64,000 nt of DNA, taken from positions 109,105,754-109,169,753 of the forward strand of contig CP092863.1 of the NCBI GenBank assembly GCA_030710605.1. The letters are read 5' to 3'. The notes beneath the pieces were generated by a model that saw only the letters and a list, made by a program, of their open reading frames with translations, did not search any database and was not told the DNA's origin. Position 1 is the stretch's first letter, and each line of letters opens with the position of its first letter. Source of the stretch: Cordylochernes scorpioides (Eukaryota > Arthropoda > Arachnida > Pseudoscorpiones > Chernetidae). Made by a program: the position numbers and the translations under genes. This document shows, in pieces, positions 53,201 to 64,000 of this stretch.

Positions 53201-56200
53201 CATCACAACGTACAGCGTCTAAATCTAGCCGGCAAATCTTGCAGCCGTGGTGCCGTCTTGATCAATTCCTTGAGTCATCACAACATGCAGTCTCTAAACC
53301 CAGCGGCCAAATCTTGCAGCCGTGGTGCTTGCTTGATCAATTCTTTGAGTCATCACAACATGTAGCCTCTAAATCTTGCAGCCGTGGTGCTGTCTTGATC
53401 AATTCCTTGAGTCATCACAACATGCAGTCTCTAAACCCAGCGGCCAAATCTTGCAGCCGTGGTGCTGTCTTGATCAATTCCTTGAGTCATCACAACATGC
53501 AGTCTCTTAATTCCAGCGGGCAAATCTTGCAGCCGTGGTGCTGTCTTGATCAATTCCTTGAGCCATCACAACGTGCAGCGTCTAAATCCAGCGGCCAAAT
53601 CTTGCAGCCATGGTGTCGTCTTGATCAATTCCTTGAGTCATCACAACAGGCAGCCTCTAAACCCAGCGGCCAAATCTTGCAGCCGTGGTGCCGTATTGAT
53701 CAATTCCTTGAGTCATCACAACATGGAGTCTCTAAATCCAGCTGGCAAATCTTGCAGCCGTGGTACCGTCTTGATCAATTCCTTGAGCCATCACAATGTG
53801 CAGCGTCTAAATCCAGCGGCCAAATCTTGCAGCCGTGGTGCTGTCTTGATCAATTCCTTGGGCCATCACAACATGGAGTCTCTATACCCAGCGGGCAAAT
53901 CTTGCAGCCGTGGTGCCGTCTTGATCAATTCCTTGAGTCATCACAACATGCATTCTCTAAACCCAGCGGCGAAATCTTGCAGCCGTGGTGCCGTCTTGAT
54001 CAATTCCTTGAGTCATCACAACATGGAGTCTCTAAATCCAGCTGGCAAATCTTGCAGCCGTGGTGCCGTCTTGATCAATTCCTTGAGTCATCACAACATG
54101 CAGTCTCTAAACCCAGCGGCCAAATCTTGCACCCGTGGTGCCGTCTTGATCAATTCCTTGAGTCATCACAACATGGAGTCTCTAAATCCAGCGGGCAAAT
54201 CTTGCAGCCGTGGTGCCGTCTTGATCAATTCCTTGAGTCATCACAACATGCAGTCTCTAAACCCAGCGGCCAAATCTTGCAGCCGTGGTACCGTCTTGAT
54301 CAATTCCTTGAGCCATCACAACATGCAGCGTCTAAATCCAGCGGCCAAATCTTGCAGCCGTGGTGTCGTCTTGATCAATTCCTTGGGCCATCACAACATG
54401 CAGTCTCTAAACCCAGCGGGAAAATCTTGCAGCCGTGGTGCCGTCTTGATAAATTCCTTGAGTCATCACAACGTACAGCGTCTAAATCTAGCCGGCAAAT
54501 CTTGCAGCCGTGGTGCCGTCTTGATCAATTCCTTGAGTCATCACAACATGCAGTCTCTAAACCCAGCGGCCAAATCTTGCAGCCGTGGTGCTTGCTTGAT
54601 CAATTCTTTGAGTCATCACAACATGTAGCCTCTAAATCTTGCAGCCGTGGTGCTGTCTTGATCAATTCCTTGAGTCATCACAACATGCAGTCTCTAAACC
54701 CAGCGGCCAAATCTTGCAGCCGTGGTGCTGTCTTGATCAATTCCTTGAGTCATCACAACATGCAGTCTCTTAATTCCAGCGGGCAAATCTTGCAGCCGTG
54801 GTGCTGTCTTGATCAATTCCTTGAGCCATCACAACGTGCAGCGTCTAAATCCAGCGGCCAAATCTTGCAGCCATGGTGTCGTCTTGATCAATTCCTTGAG
54901 TCATCACAACAGGCAGCCTCTAAACCCAGCGGCCAAATCTTGCCGCCGTGGTGTCTTGATCAATTCCTTGAGTCATCACAACATGCAGTCTCTAAACCCA
55001 GCGGCCAAATCTTGCAGCCGTGGTGCCGTCTTGATCAATTCCTTGAGTCATCACAACATGGAGTCTCTAAATCCAGCGGGCAAATCTTGCAGCCGTGGTG
55101 CCGTCTTGATCAATTCCTTGAGTCATCACAACATGCAGTCTCTAAATCCAGCGGCCAAATCTTGCAGCCGTGGTACCGTCTTGATCAATTCCTTGAGCCA
55201 TCACAACATGCAGCGTCTAAATCCAACGGCCAAATCTTGCAGCCGTGGTGCCGTCTTGATCAATTCCTTGAGTCATCACAACATGCAGTCTCTAAATCCA
55301 GCGGCCAAATCTTGCAGCCGTGGTACCGTCTTGATCAATTCCTTGAGCCATCACAACATGCAGCGTCTAAATCCAGCGGCCAAATCTTGCAGCCGTGGTG
55401 TCGTCTTGATCAATTCCTTGGGCCATCACAACATGCATTCTCTAAACCCAGCGGGAAAATCTTGCAGCCGTGGTGCCGTCTTGATAAATTCCTTGAGTCA
55501 TCACAACGTACAGCGTCTAAATCTAGCTGGCAAATCTTGCAGCCGTGGTGCCGTCTTGATCAATTCCTTGAGTCATCACAACATGCAGTCTCTAAACCCA
55601 GCGGCCAAATCTTGCAGCCGTGGTGCTTGCTTGATCAATTCTTTGAGTCATCACAACATGTAGCCTCTAAATCTTGCAGCCGTGGTGCTGTCTTGATCAA
55701 TTCCTTGAGTCATCACAACATGCAGTCTCTAAACCCAGCGGCCAAATCTTGCAGCCATGGTGTCGTCTTGATCAATTCCTTGAGTCATCACAACAGGCAG
55801 CCTCTAAACCCAGCGGCCAAATCTTGCAGCCGTGGTGCCGTCTTGATCAATTCCTTGAGTCATCACAACATGGAGTCTCTAAATCCAGCTGGCAAATCTT
55901 GCAGCCGTGGTACCGTCTTGATCAATTCCTTGAGCCATCACAATGTGCAGCGTCTAAATCCAGCGGCCAAATCTTGCAGCCGTGGTGCTGTCTTGATCAA
56001 TTCCTTGGGCCATCACAACATGGAGTCTCTATACCCAGCGGGCAAATCTTGCAGCCGTGGTGCCGTCTTGATCAATTCCTTGAGTCATCACAACATGCAT
56101 TCTCTAAACCCAGCGGCGAAATCTTGCAGCCGTGGTGCCGTCTTGATCAATTCCTTGAGTCATCACAACATGGAGTCTCTAAATCCAGCTGGCAAATCTT

Positions 56201-59200
56201 GCAGCCGTGGTGCCGTCTTGATCAATTCCTTGAGTCATCACAACATGCAGTCTCTAAACCCAGCGGCCAAATCTTGCACCCGTGGTGCCGTCTTGATCAA
56301 TTCCTTGAGTCATCACAACATGGAGTCTCTAAATCCAGCGGGCAAATCTTGCAGCCGTGGTGTCGTCTTGATCAATTCCTTGGGCCATCACAACATGCAG
56401 TCTCTAAACCCAGCGGGAAAATCTTGCAGCCGTGGTGCCGTCTTGATAAATTCCTTGAGTCATCACAACGTACAGCGTCTAAATCTAGCCGGCAAATCTT
56501 GCAGCCGTGGTGCCGTCTTGATCAATTCCTTGAGTCATCACAACATGCAGTCTCTAAACCCAGCGGCCAAATCTTGCAGCCGTGGTGCTTGCTTGATCAA
56601 TTCTTTGAGTCATCACAACATGTAGCCTCTAAATCTTGCAGCCGTGGTGCTGTCTTGATCAATTCCTTGAGTCATCACAACATGCAGTCTCTAAACCCAG
56701 CGGCCAAATCTTGCAGCCGTGGTGCTGTCTTGATCAATTCCTTGAGTCATCACAACATGCAGTCTCTTAATTCCAGCGGGCAAATCTTGCAGCCGTGGTG
56801 CTGTCTTGATCAATTCCTTGAGCCATCACAACGTGCAGCGTCTAAATCCAGCGGCCAAATCTTGCAGCCATGGTGTCGTCTTGATCAATTCCTTGAGTCA
56901 TCACAACAGGCAGCCTCTAAACCCAGCGGCCAAATCTTGCCGCCGTGGTGTCTTGATCAATTCCTTGAGTCATCACAACATGCAGTCTCTAAACCCAGCG
57001 GCCAAATCTTGCAGCCGTGGTGCCGTCTTGATCAATTCCTTGAGTCATCACAACATGGAGTCTCTAAATCCAGCGGGCAAATCTTGCAGCCGTGGTGCCG
57101 TCTTGATCAATTCCTTGAGTCATCACAACATGCAGTCTCTAAATCCAGCGGCCAAATCTTGCAGCCGTGGTACCGTCTTGATCAATTCCTTGAGCCATCA
57201 CAACATGCAGCGTCTAAATCCAACGGCCAAATCTTGCAGCCGTGGTGCCGTCTTGATCAATTCCTTGAGTCATCACAACATGCAGTCTCTAAATCCAGCG
57301 GCCAAATCTTGCAGCCGTGGTACCGTCTTGATCAATTCCTTGAGCCATCACAACATGCAGCGTCTAAATCCAGCGGCCAAATCTTGCAGCCGTGGTGTCG
57401 TCTTGATCAATTCCTTGGGCCATCACAACATGCATTCTCTAAACCCAGCGGGAAAATCTTGCAGCCGTGGTGCCGTCTTGATAAATTCCTTGAGTCATCA
57501 CAACGTACAGCGTCTAAATCTAGCTGGCAAATCTTGCAGCCGTGGTGCCGTCTTGATCAATTCCTTGAGTCATCACAACATGCAGTCTCTAAACCCAGCG
57601 GCCAAATCTTGCAGCCGTGGTGCTTGCTTGATCAATTCTTTGAGTCATCACAACATGTAGCCTCTAAATCTTGCAGCCGTGGTGCTGTCTTGATCAATTC
57701 CTTGAGTCATCACAACATGCAGTCTCTAAACCCAGCGGCCAAATCTTGCAGCCGTGGTGCTGTCTTGATCAATTCCTTGAGTCATCACAACATGCAGTCT
57801 CTTAATTCCAGCGGGCAAATCTTGCAGCCGTGGTGCTGTCTTGATCAATTCCTTGAGCCATCACAACGTGCAGCGTCTAAATCCAGCGGCCAAATCTTGC
57901 AGCCATGGTGTCGTCTTGATCAATTCCTTGAGTCATCACAACAGGCAGCCTCTAAACCCAGCGGCCAAATCTTGCCGCCGTGGTGTCTTGATCAATTCCT
58001 TGAGTCATCACAACATGCAGTCTCTAAACCCAGCGGCCAAATCTTGCAGCCGTGGTGCCGTCTTGATCAATTCCTTGAGTCATCACAACATGGAGTCTCT
58101 AAATCCAGCTGGCAAATCTTGCAGCCGTGGTGCCGTCTTGATCAATTCCTTGAGTCATCACAACATGGAGTCTCTAAATCCAGCGGGCAAATCTTGCAGC
58201 CGTGGTGCCGTCTTGATCAATTCCTTGAGTCATTCAACAGGGAGTCTCTAAATCCAGCGGCCAAATCTTGCAGCCGTGATGCCGTCTTGATCAATTTTTT
58301 TAGTAATCACAACATTCAGTCTCTAAACCCAGCGGCGAAATCTTGCAGCCGTGGTGCCGTCTTGATCAATTCCTTGAGTCATCACAACATGCAGTCTCTA
58401 AACCCAGCGGCCAAATCTTGCAGCCGTGGTGCCGTCTTGATCAATTCCTTGAGTCATCACAACATGGAGTCTCTAAATCCAGCGGGCAAATCTTGCAGCC
58501 GTGGTGCCGTCTTGATCAATTCCTTGAGTCATCACAACATGCAGTCTCTAAACCCAGCGGCCAAATCTTGCAGCCGTGGTACCGTCTTGATCAATTCCTT
58601 GAGCCATCACAACATGCAGCGTCTAAATCCAGCGGCCAAATCTTGCAGCCGTGGTGTCGTCTTGATCAATTCCTTGGGCCATCACAACATGCAGTCTCTA
58701 AACCCAGCGGGAAAATCTTGCAGCCGTGGTGCCGTCTTGATAAATTCCTTGAGTCATCACAACGTACAGCGTCTAAATCTAGCCGGCAAATCTTGCAGCC
58801 GTGGTGCCGTCTTGATCAATTCCTTGAGTCATCACAACATGCAGTCTCTAAACCCAGCGGCCAAATCTTGCAGCCGTGGTGCTTGCTTGATCAATTCTTT
58901 GAGTCATCACAACATGTAGCCTCTAAATCTTGCAGCCGTGGTGCTGTCTTGATCAATTCCTTGAGTCATCACAACATGCAGTCTCTAAACCCAGCGGCCA
59001 AATCTTGCAGCCGTGGTGCTGTCTTGATCAATTCCTTGAGTCATCACAACATGCAGTCTCTTAATTCCAGCGGGCAAATCTTGCAGCCGTGGTGCTGTCT
59101 TGATCAATTCCTTGAGCCATCACAACGTGCAGCGTCTAAATCCAGCGGCCAAATCTTGCAGCCATGGTGTCGTCTTGATCAATTCCTTGAGTCATCACAA

Positions 59201-62200
59201 CAGGCAGCCTCTAAACCCAGCGGCCAAATCTTGCCGCCGTGGTGTCTTGATCAATTCCTTGAGTCATCACAACATGCAGTCTCTAAACCCAGCGGCCAAA
59301 TCTTGCAGCCGTGGTGCCGTCTTGATCAATTCCTTGAGTCATCACAACATGGAGTCTCTAAATCCAGCGGGCAAATCTTGCAGCCGTGGTGCCGTCTTGA
59401 TCAATTCCTTGAGTCATCACAACATGCAGTCTCTAAATCCATCGGCCAAATCTTGCAGCCGTGGTACCGTCTTGATCAATTCCTTGAGCCATCACAACAT
59501 GCAGCGTCTAAATCCAACGGCCAAATCTTGCAGCCGTGGTGCCGTCTTGATCAATTCCTTGAGTCATCACAACATGCAGTCTCTAAATCCAGCGGCCAAA
59601 TCTTGCAGCCGTGGTACCGTCTTGATCAATTCCTTGAGCCATCACAACATGCAGCGTCTAAATCCAGCGGCCAAATCTTGCAGCCGTGGTGTCGTCTTGA
59701 TCAATTCCTTGGGCCATCACAACATGCAGTCTCTAAACCCAGCGGGAAAATCTTGCAGCCGTGGTGCCGTCTTGATAAATTCCTTGAGTCATCACAACGT
59801 ACAGCGTCTAAATCTAGCCGGCAAATCTTGCAGCCGTGGTGCCGTCTTGATCAATTCCTTGAGTCATCACAACATGCAGTCTCTAAACCCAGCGGCCAAA
59901 TCTTGCAGCCGTGGTGCTTGCTTGATCAATTCTTTGAGTCATCACAACATGTAGCCTCTAAATCTTGCAGCCGTGGTGCTGTCTTGATCAATTCCTTGAG
60001 TCATCACAACATGCAGTCTCTAAATCCAGCGACCAAATCTTGCAGCCGTGGTGCCGTCTTGATCAATGCCTTGAGTCATCACAACATGCAGTCTCTAAAT
60101 CCAGCGGCCAAATCTTGCAGCCGTGGTGCTGTCTTGATCAATTCCTTGAGTCATCACAACATGCAGTCTCTTAATTCCAGCGGGCAAATCTTGCAGCCGT
60201 GGTGCTGTCTTGATCGATTCCTTGAGCCATCACAACGTGCAGCGTCTAAATCCAGCGGCCAAATCTTGCAGCCATGGTGTCGTCTTGATCAATTCCTTGA
60301 GTCATCACAACAGGCAGCCTCTAAACCCAGCGGCCAAATCTCGCCGCCGTGGTGTCTTGATCAATTCCTTGAGTCATCACAACATGCAGTCTCTAAACCC
60401 AGCGGCCAAATCTTGCAGCCGTGGTGCCGTCTTGATCAATTCCTTGAGTCATCACAACATGGAGTCTCTAAATCCAGCGGGCAAATCTTGCAGCCGTGGT
60501 GCCGTCTTGATCAATTCCTTGAGTCATCACAACATGGAGTCTCTAAATCCAGCGGGCAAATCTTGCAGCCGTGGTGCCGTCTTGATCAATTCCTTGAGTC
60601 ATTCAACGGGGAGTCTCTAAATCCAGCGGCCAAATCTTGCAGCCGTGATGCCGTCTTGATCAATTTTTTTAGTAATCACAACATTCAGTCCCTAAATCCA
60701 ACGGGCAAATCTTGCAGCCTTGGTGCCATCTTGATCAATTCCTTGAGCCATCACAACATGCAGCCTCTAAATCCAGCGACCAAATCTTGCAGCCGTGGTG
60801 CCGTCTTGATCAATGCCTTGAGTCATCACAACATGCAGTCTCTAAATCCAGCGGCCAAATCTTGCAGCTGTGGTACCGTCTTGATCAATTCCTTGAGCCA
60901 TCACAACATGCAGCGTCTAAATCCAGCGGCCAAATCTTGCAGCCGTGGTGCCGTCTTGATCAATTCCTTGAGTCATCACAACATGCAGTCTCTAAATCCA
61001 GCGGCCAAATCTTGCAGCCGTGGTACCGCCTTGATCAATTCCTTGAGCCATCACAACATGCAGCGTCTAAATCCAGCGGCCAAATCTTGCAGCCGTGGTG
61101 CCGTCTTGATCAATTCCTTGAGTCATCACAACATGCAGTCTCTAAATCCAGCGGCCAAATCTTGCAGCCGTGGTACCGTCTTGATCAATTCCTTGAGCCA
61201 TCACAACATGCAGCGTCTAAATCCAGCGGCCAAATCTTGCAGCCGTGGTGTCGTCTTGATCAATTCCTTGGGCCATCACAACATGCATTCTCTAAACCCA
61301 GCGGGAAAATCTTGCAGCCGTGGTGCCGTCTTGATAAATTCCTTGAGTCATCACAACGTACAGCGTCTAAATCTAGCTGGCAAATCTTGCAGCCGTGGTG
61401 CCGTCTTGATCAATTCCTTGAGTCATCACAACATGCAGTCTCTAAACCCAGCGGCCAAATCTTGCAGCCGTGGTGCTTGCTTGATCAATTCTTTGAGTCA
61501 TCACAACATGTAGCCTCTAAATCTTGCAGCCGTGGTGCTGTCTTGATCAATTCCTTGAGTCATCACAACATGCAGTCTCTAAACCCAGCGGCCAAATCTT
61601 GCAGCCGTGGTGCTGTCTTGATCAATTCCTTGAGTCATCACAACATGCAGTCTCTTAATTCCAGCGGGCAAATCTTGCAGCCGTGGTGCTGTCTTGATCA
61701 ATTCCTTGAGCCATCCTAACGTGCAGCGTCTAAATCCAGCGGCCAAATCTTGCAGCCATGGTGTCGTCTTGATCAATTCCTTGAGTCATCACAACAGGCA
61801 GCCTCTAAACCCAGCGGCCAAATCTTGCAGCCGTGGTGCCGTCTTGATCAATTCCTTGAGTCATCACAACATGGAGTCTCTAAATCCAGCTGGCAAATCT
61901 TGCAGCCGTGGTACCGTCTTGATCAATTCCTTGAGCCATCACAATGTGCAGCGTCTAAATCCAGCGGCCAAATCTTGCAGCCGTGGTGCTGTCTCGATCA
62001 ATTCCTTGGGCCATCACAACATGGAGTCTCTATACCCAGCGGGCAAATCTTGCAGCTGTGGTGCCGTCTTGATCAATTCCTTGAGTCATCACAACATGCA
62101 GTCTCTAAACCCAGCGGCGAAATCTTGCAGCCGTGGTGCCGTCTTGATCAATTCCTTGAGTCATCACAACATGGAGTCTCTAAATCCAGCTGGCAAATCT

Positions 62201-64000
62201 TGCAGCCGTGGTGCCGTCTTGATCAATTCCTTGAGTCATCACAACATGGAGTCTCTAAATCCAGCGGGCAAATATTGCAGCCGTGGTGCCGTCTTGATCA
62301 ATTCCTTGAGTCATCACAACGGGGAGTCTCTAAATCCAGCGGCCAAATCTTGCAGCCGTGGTGCCGTCTTGATCAATTCCTTGAGTCATCACAACATGGA
62401 GTCTCTAAATCCAGCGGGCAAATCTTGCAGCCGTGGTGCCGTCTTGATCAATTCCTTGAGCCATCACAACATGCAGCCTCTAAATCCAGCGACCAAATCT
62501 TGCAGCCGTGTTGCCGTCTTGATCAATTCCTTGAGTCATCACAACATGCAGTCTCTAAATCCAGCGGCCAAATCTTGCAGCCGTGGTACCGTCTTGATCA
62601 ATTCCTTGAGCCATCACAACATGCAGCGTCTAAATCCAGCGGCCAAATCTTGCAGCCGTGGTACCGTCTTGATCAATTCCTTGAGCCATCACAACATGCA
62701 GCGTCTAAATCCAGCGGCCAAATCTTGCAGCCGTGGTGTCGTCTTGATCAATTCCTTGGGCCATCACAACATGCATTCTCTAAACCCAGCGGGAAAATCT
62801 TGCAGCCGTGGTGCCGTCTTGATAAATTCCTTGAGTCATCACAACGTACAGCGTCTAAATCTAGCTGGCAAATCTTGCAGCCGTGGTGCCGTCTTGATCA
62901 ATTCCTTGAGTCATCACAACATGCAGTCTCTAAACCCAGCGGCCAAATCTTGCAGCCGTGGTGCTTGCTTGATCAATTCTTTGAGTCATCACAACATGTA
63001 GCCTCTAAATCTTGCAGCCGTGGTGCTGTCTTGATCAATTCCTTGAGTCATCACAACATGCAGTCTCTAAACCCAGCGGCCAAATCTTGCAGCCATGGTG
63101 TCGTCTTGATCAATTCCTTGAGTCATCACAACAGGCAGCCTCTAAACCCAGCGGCCAAATCTTGCAGCCGTGGTGCCGTCTTGATCAATTCCTTGAGTCA
63201 TCACAACATGGAGTCTCTAAATCCAGCTGGCAAATCTTGCAGCCGTGGTACCGTCTTGATCAATTCCTTGAGCCATCACAATGTGCAGCGTCTAAATCCA
63301 GCGGCCAAATCTTGAAGCCGTGGTGCTGTCTTGATCAATTCCTTGGGCCATCACAACATGGAGTCTCTATACCCAGCGGGCAAATCTTGCAGCCGTGGTG
63401 CCGTCTTGATCAATTCCTTGAGTCATCACAACATGCATTCTCTAAACCCAGCGGCGAAATCTTGCAGCCGTGGTGCCGTCTTGATCAATTCCTTGAGTCA
63501 TCACAACATGGAGTCTCTAAATCCAGCTGGCAAATCTTGCAGCCGTGGTGCCGTCTTGATCAATTCCTTGAGTCATCACAACATGCAGTCTCTAAACCCA
63601 GCGGCCAAATCTTGCACCCGTGGTGCCGTCTTGATCAATTCCTTGAGTCATCACAACATGGAGTCTCTAAATCCAGCGGGCAAATCTTGCAGCCGTGGTG
63701 TCGTCTTGATCAATTCCTTGGGCCATCACAACATGCAGTCTCTAAACCCAGCGGGAAAATCTTGCAGCCGTGGTGCCGTCTTGATAAATTCCTTGAGTCA
63801 TCACAACGTACAGCGTCTAAATCTAGCCGGCAAATCTTGCAGCCGTGGTGCCGTCTTGATCAATTCCTTGAGTCATCACAACATGCAGTCTCTAAACCCA
63901 GCGGCCAAATCTTGCAGCCGTGGTGCTTGCTTGATCAATTCTTTGAGTCATCACAACATGTAGCCTCTAAATCTTGCAGCCGTGGTGCTGTCTTGATCAA
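47291..64000 (+). repeat. 75-bp satellite array with higher-order structure
   Basis: At least 16.7 kb, about 220 units, running off the window end. The unit includes CTAAACCCAGCGGCCAAATC, TTGCAGCCGTGGTGCCGTC, TTGATCAATTCCTTGAGTC and ATCACAACATGCAGT. The period of 75 is 25 codons, so two plus-strand frames stay open for kilobases: INSLSHHNMQSLNPAAKSCS RGAVL and QPWCRLDQFLESSQHAVSKP SGQIL. Shortened units (about 62 bp, ending ACATGTAGCCTCTAAATC) switch frame and recur at regular places, marking longer blocks. The first unit (about 47310-47365) is degenerate. The long frames differ between units without any sign that one frame is protected, and no start context, intron or domain is seen, so I call it satellite, not gene. 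Confidence 0.95.

Noticed and set aside
47291-64000. CRISPR-like array
   Set aside because: Units are contiguous 75-mers without unique spacers, in an animal genome.

Overview
This window reads as nuclear DNA from an animal with a repeat-rich genome, probably an aquatic invertebrate. Host exons are small and GC-rich, with GT/AG borders. They lie in long AT-rich introns full of BEL/Pao, Gypsy, Penelope-like, LINE, tRNA-SINE, piggyBac, pogo/Tigger and Helitron-like sequence. The species cannot be named from the sequence alone.

The one host gene I can support is the 3' half of a centriolar coiled-coil gene that I identify as CEP120, on the + strand. Seven exons (10373-10546, 27535-27624, 28789-29012, 32977-33112, 34244-34488, 41308-41487, 43016-43151) join with every splice phase closed, giving 394 codons plus a stop. 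They follow the order of the vertebrate CEP120 C-terminal coiled coil. An eighth, less certain exon lies upstream (about 919-1063). About 42 kb of DNA therefore carries roughly 1.3 kb of coding sequence; nearly all the rest is mobile or tandem DNA.

Layout. 1-2561: foldback elements, the first putative exon and a tRNA-SINE. 2562-8793: a full-length BEL/Pao retrotransposon with an intact 1778-residue Gag-Pol and near-identical LTRs. 9120-10355: a 26-28 bp minisatellite. 11121-14875: a pogo/Tigger-type element containing an intact piggyBac (12215-14685). 14894-22324: a decayed Gypsy element on the minus strand. 22532-27319: a very young non-autonomous BEL relative with indistinguishable LTRs, two tandem arrays in its leader and a chimeric Gag-linker-RT reading frame. 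27320-43151: CEP120 exons alternating with foldback elements, LINE tails, SINEs, Helitron-like elements, a pogo element nested in a second Tigger-type copy, and a truncated Gypsy. 43152-47290: 3' flank with three long hairpins, one a Penelope-like GIY-YIG palindrome. 47291-64000, continuing past the end: a 75-bp satellite with higher-order structure and two stop-free + frames.

The observation I rate highest is that the commonest foldback family (M1, about a dozen copies) looks like head-to-head copies of one retroelement tail, truncated at different points. The longer copies carry a hammerhead-ribozyme-like core (CTGATGA, hairpin, GAAAC, then GTC or ATC). The Penelope-like palindrome at 45304-46118 has the same architecture. 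All identifications come from reading the sequence and recalled family knowledge; no database search was run.
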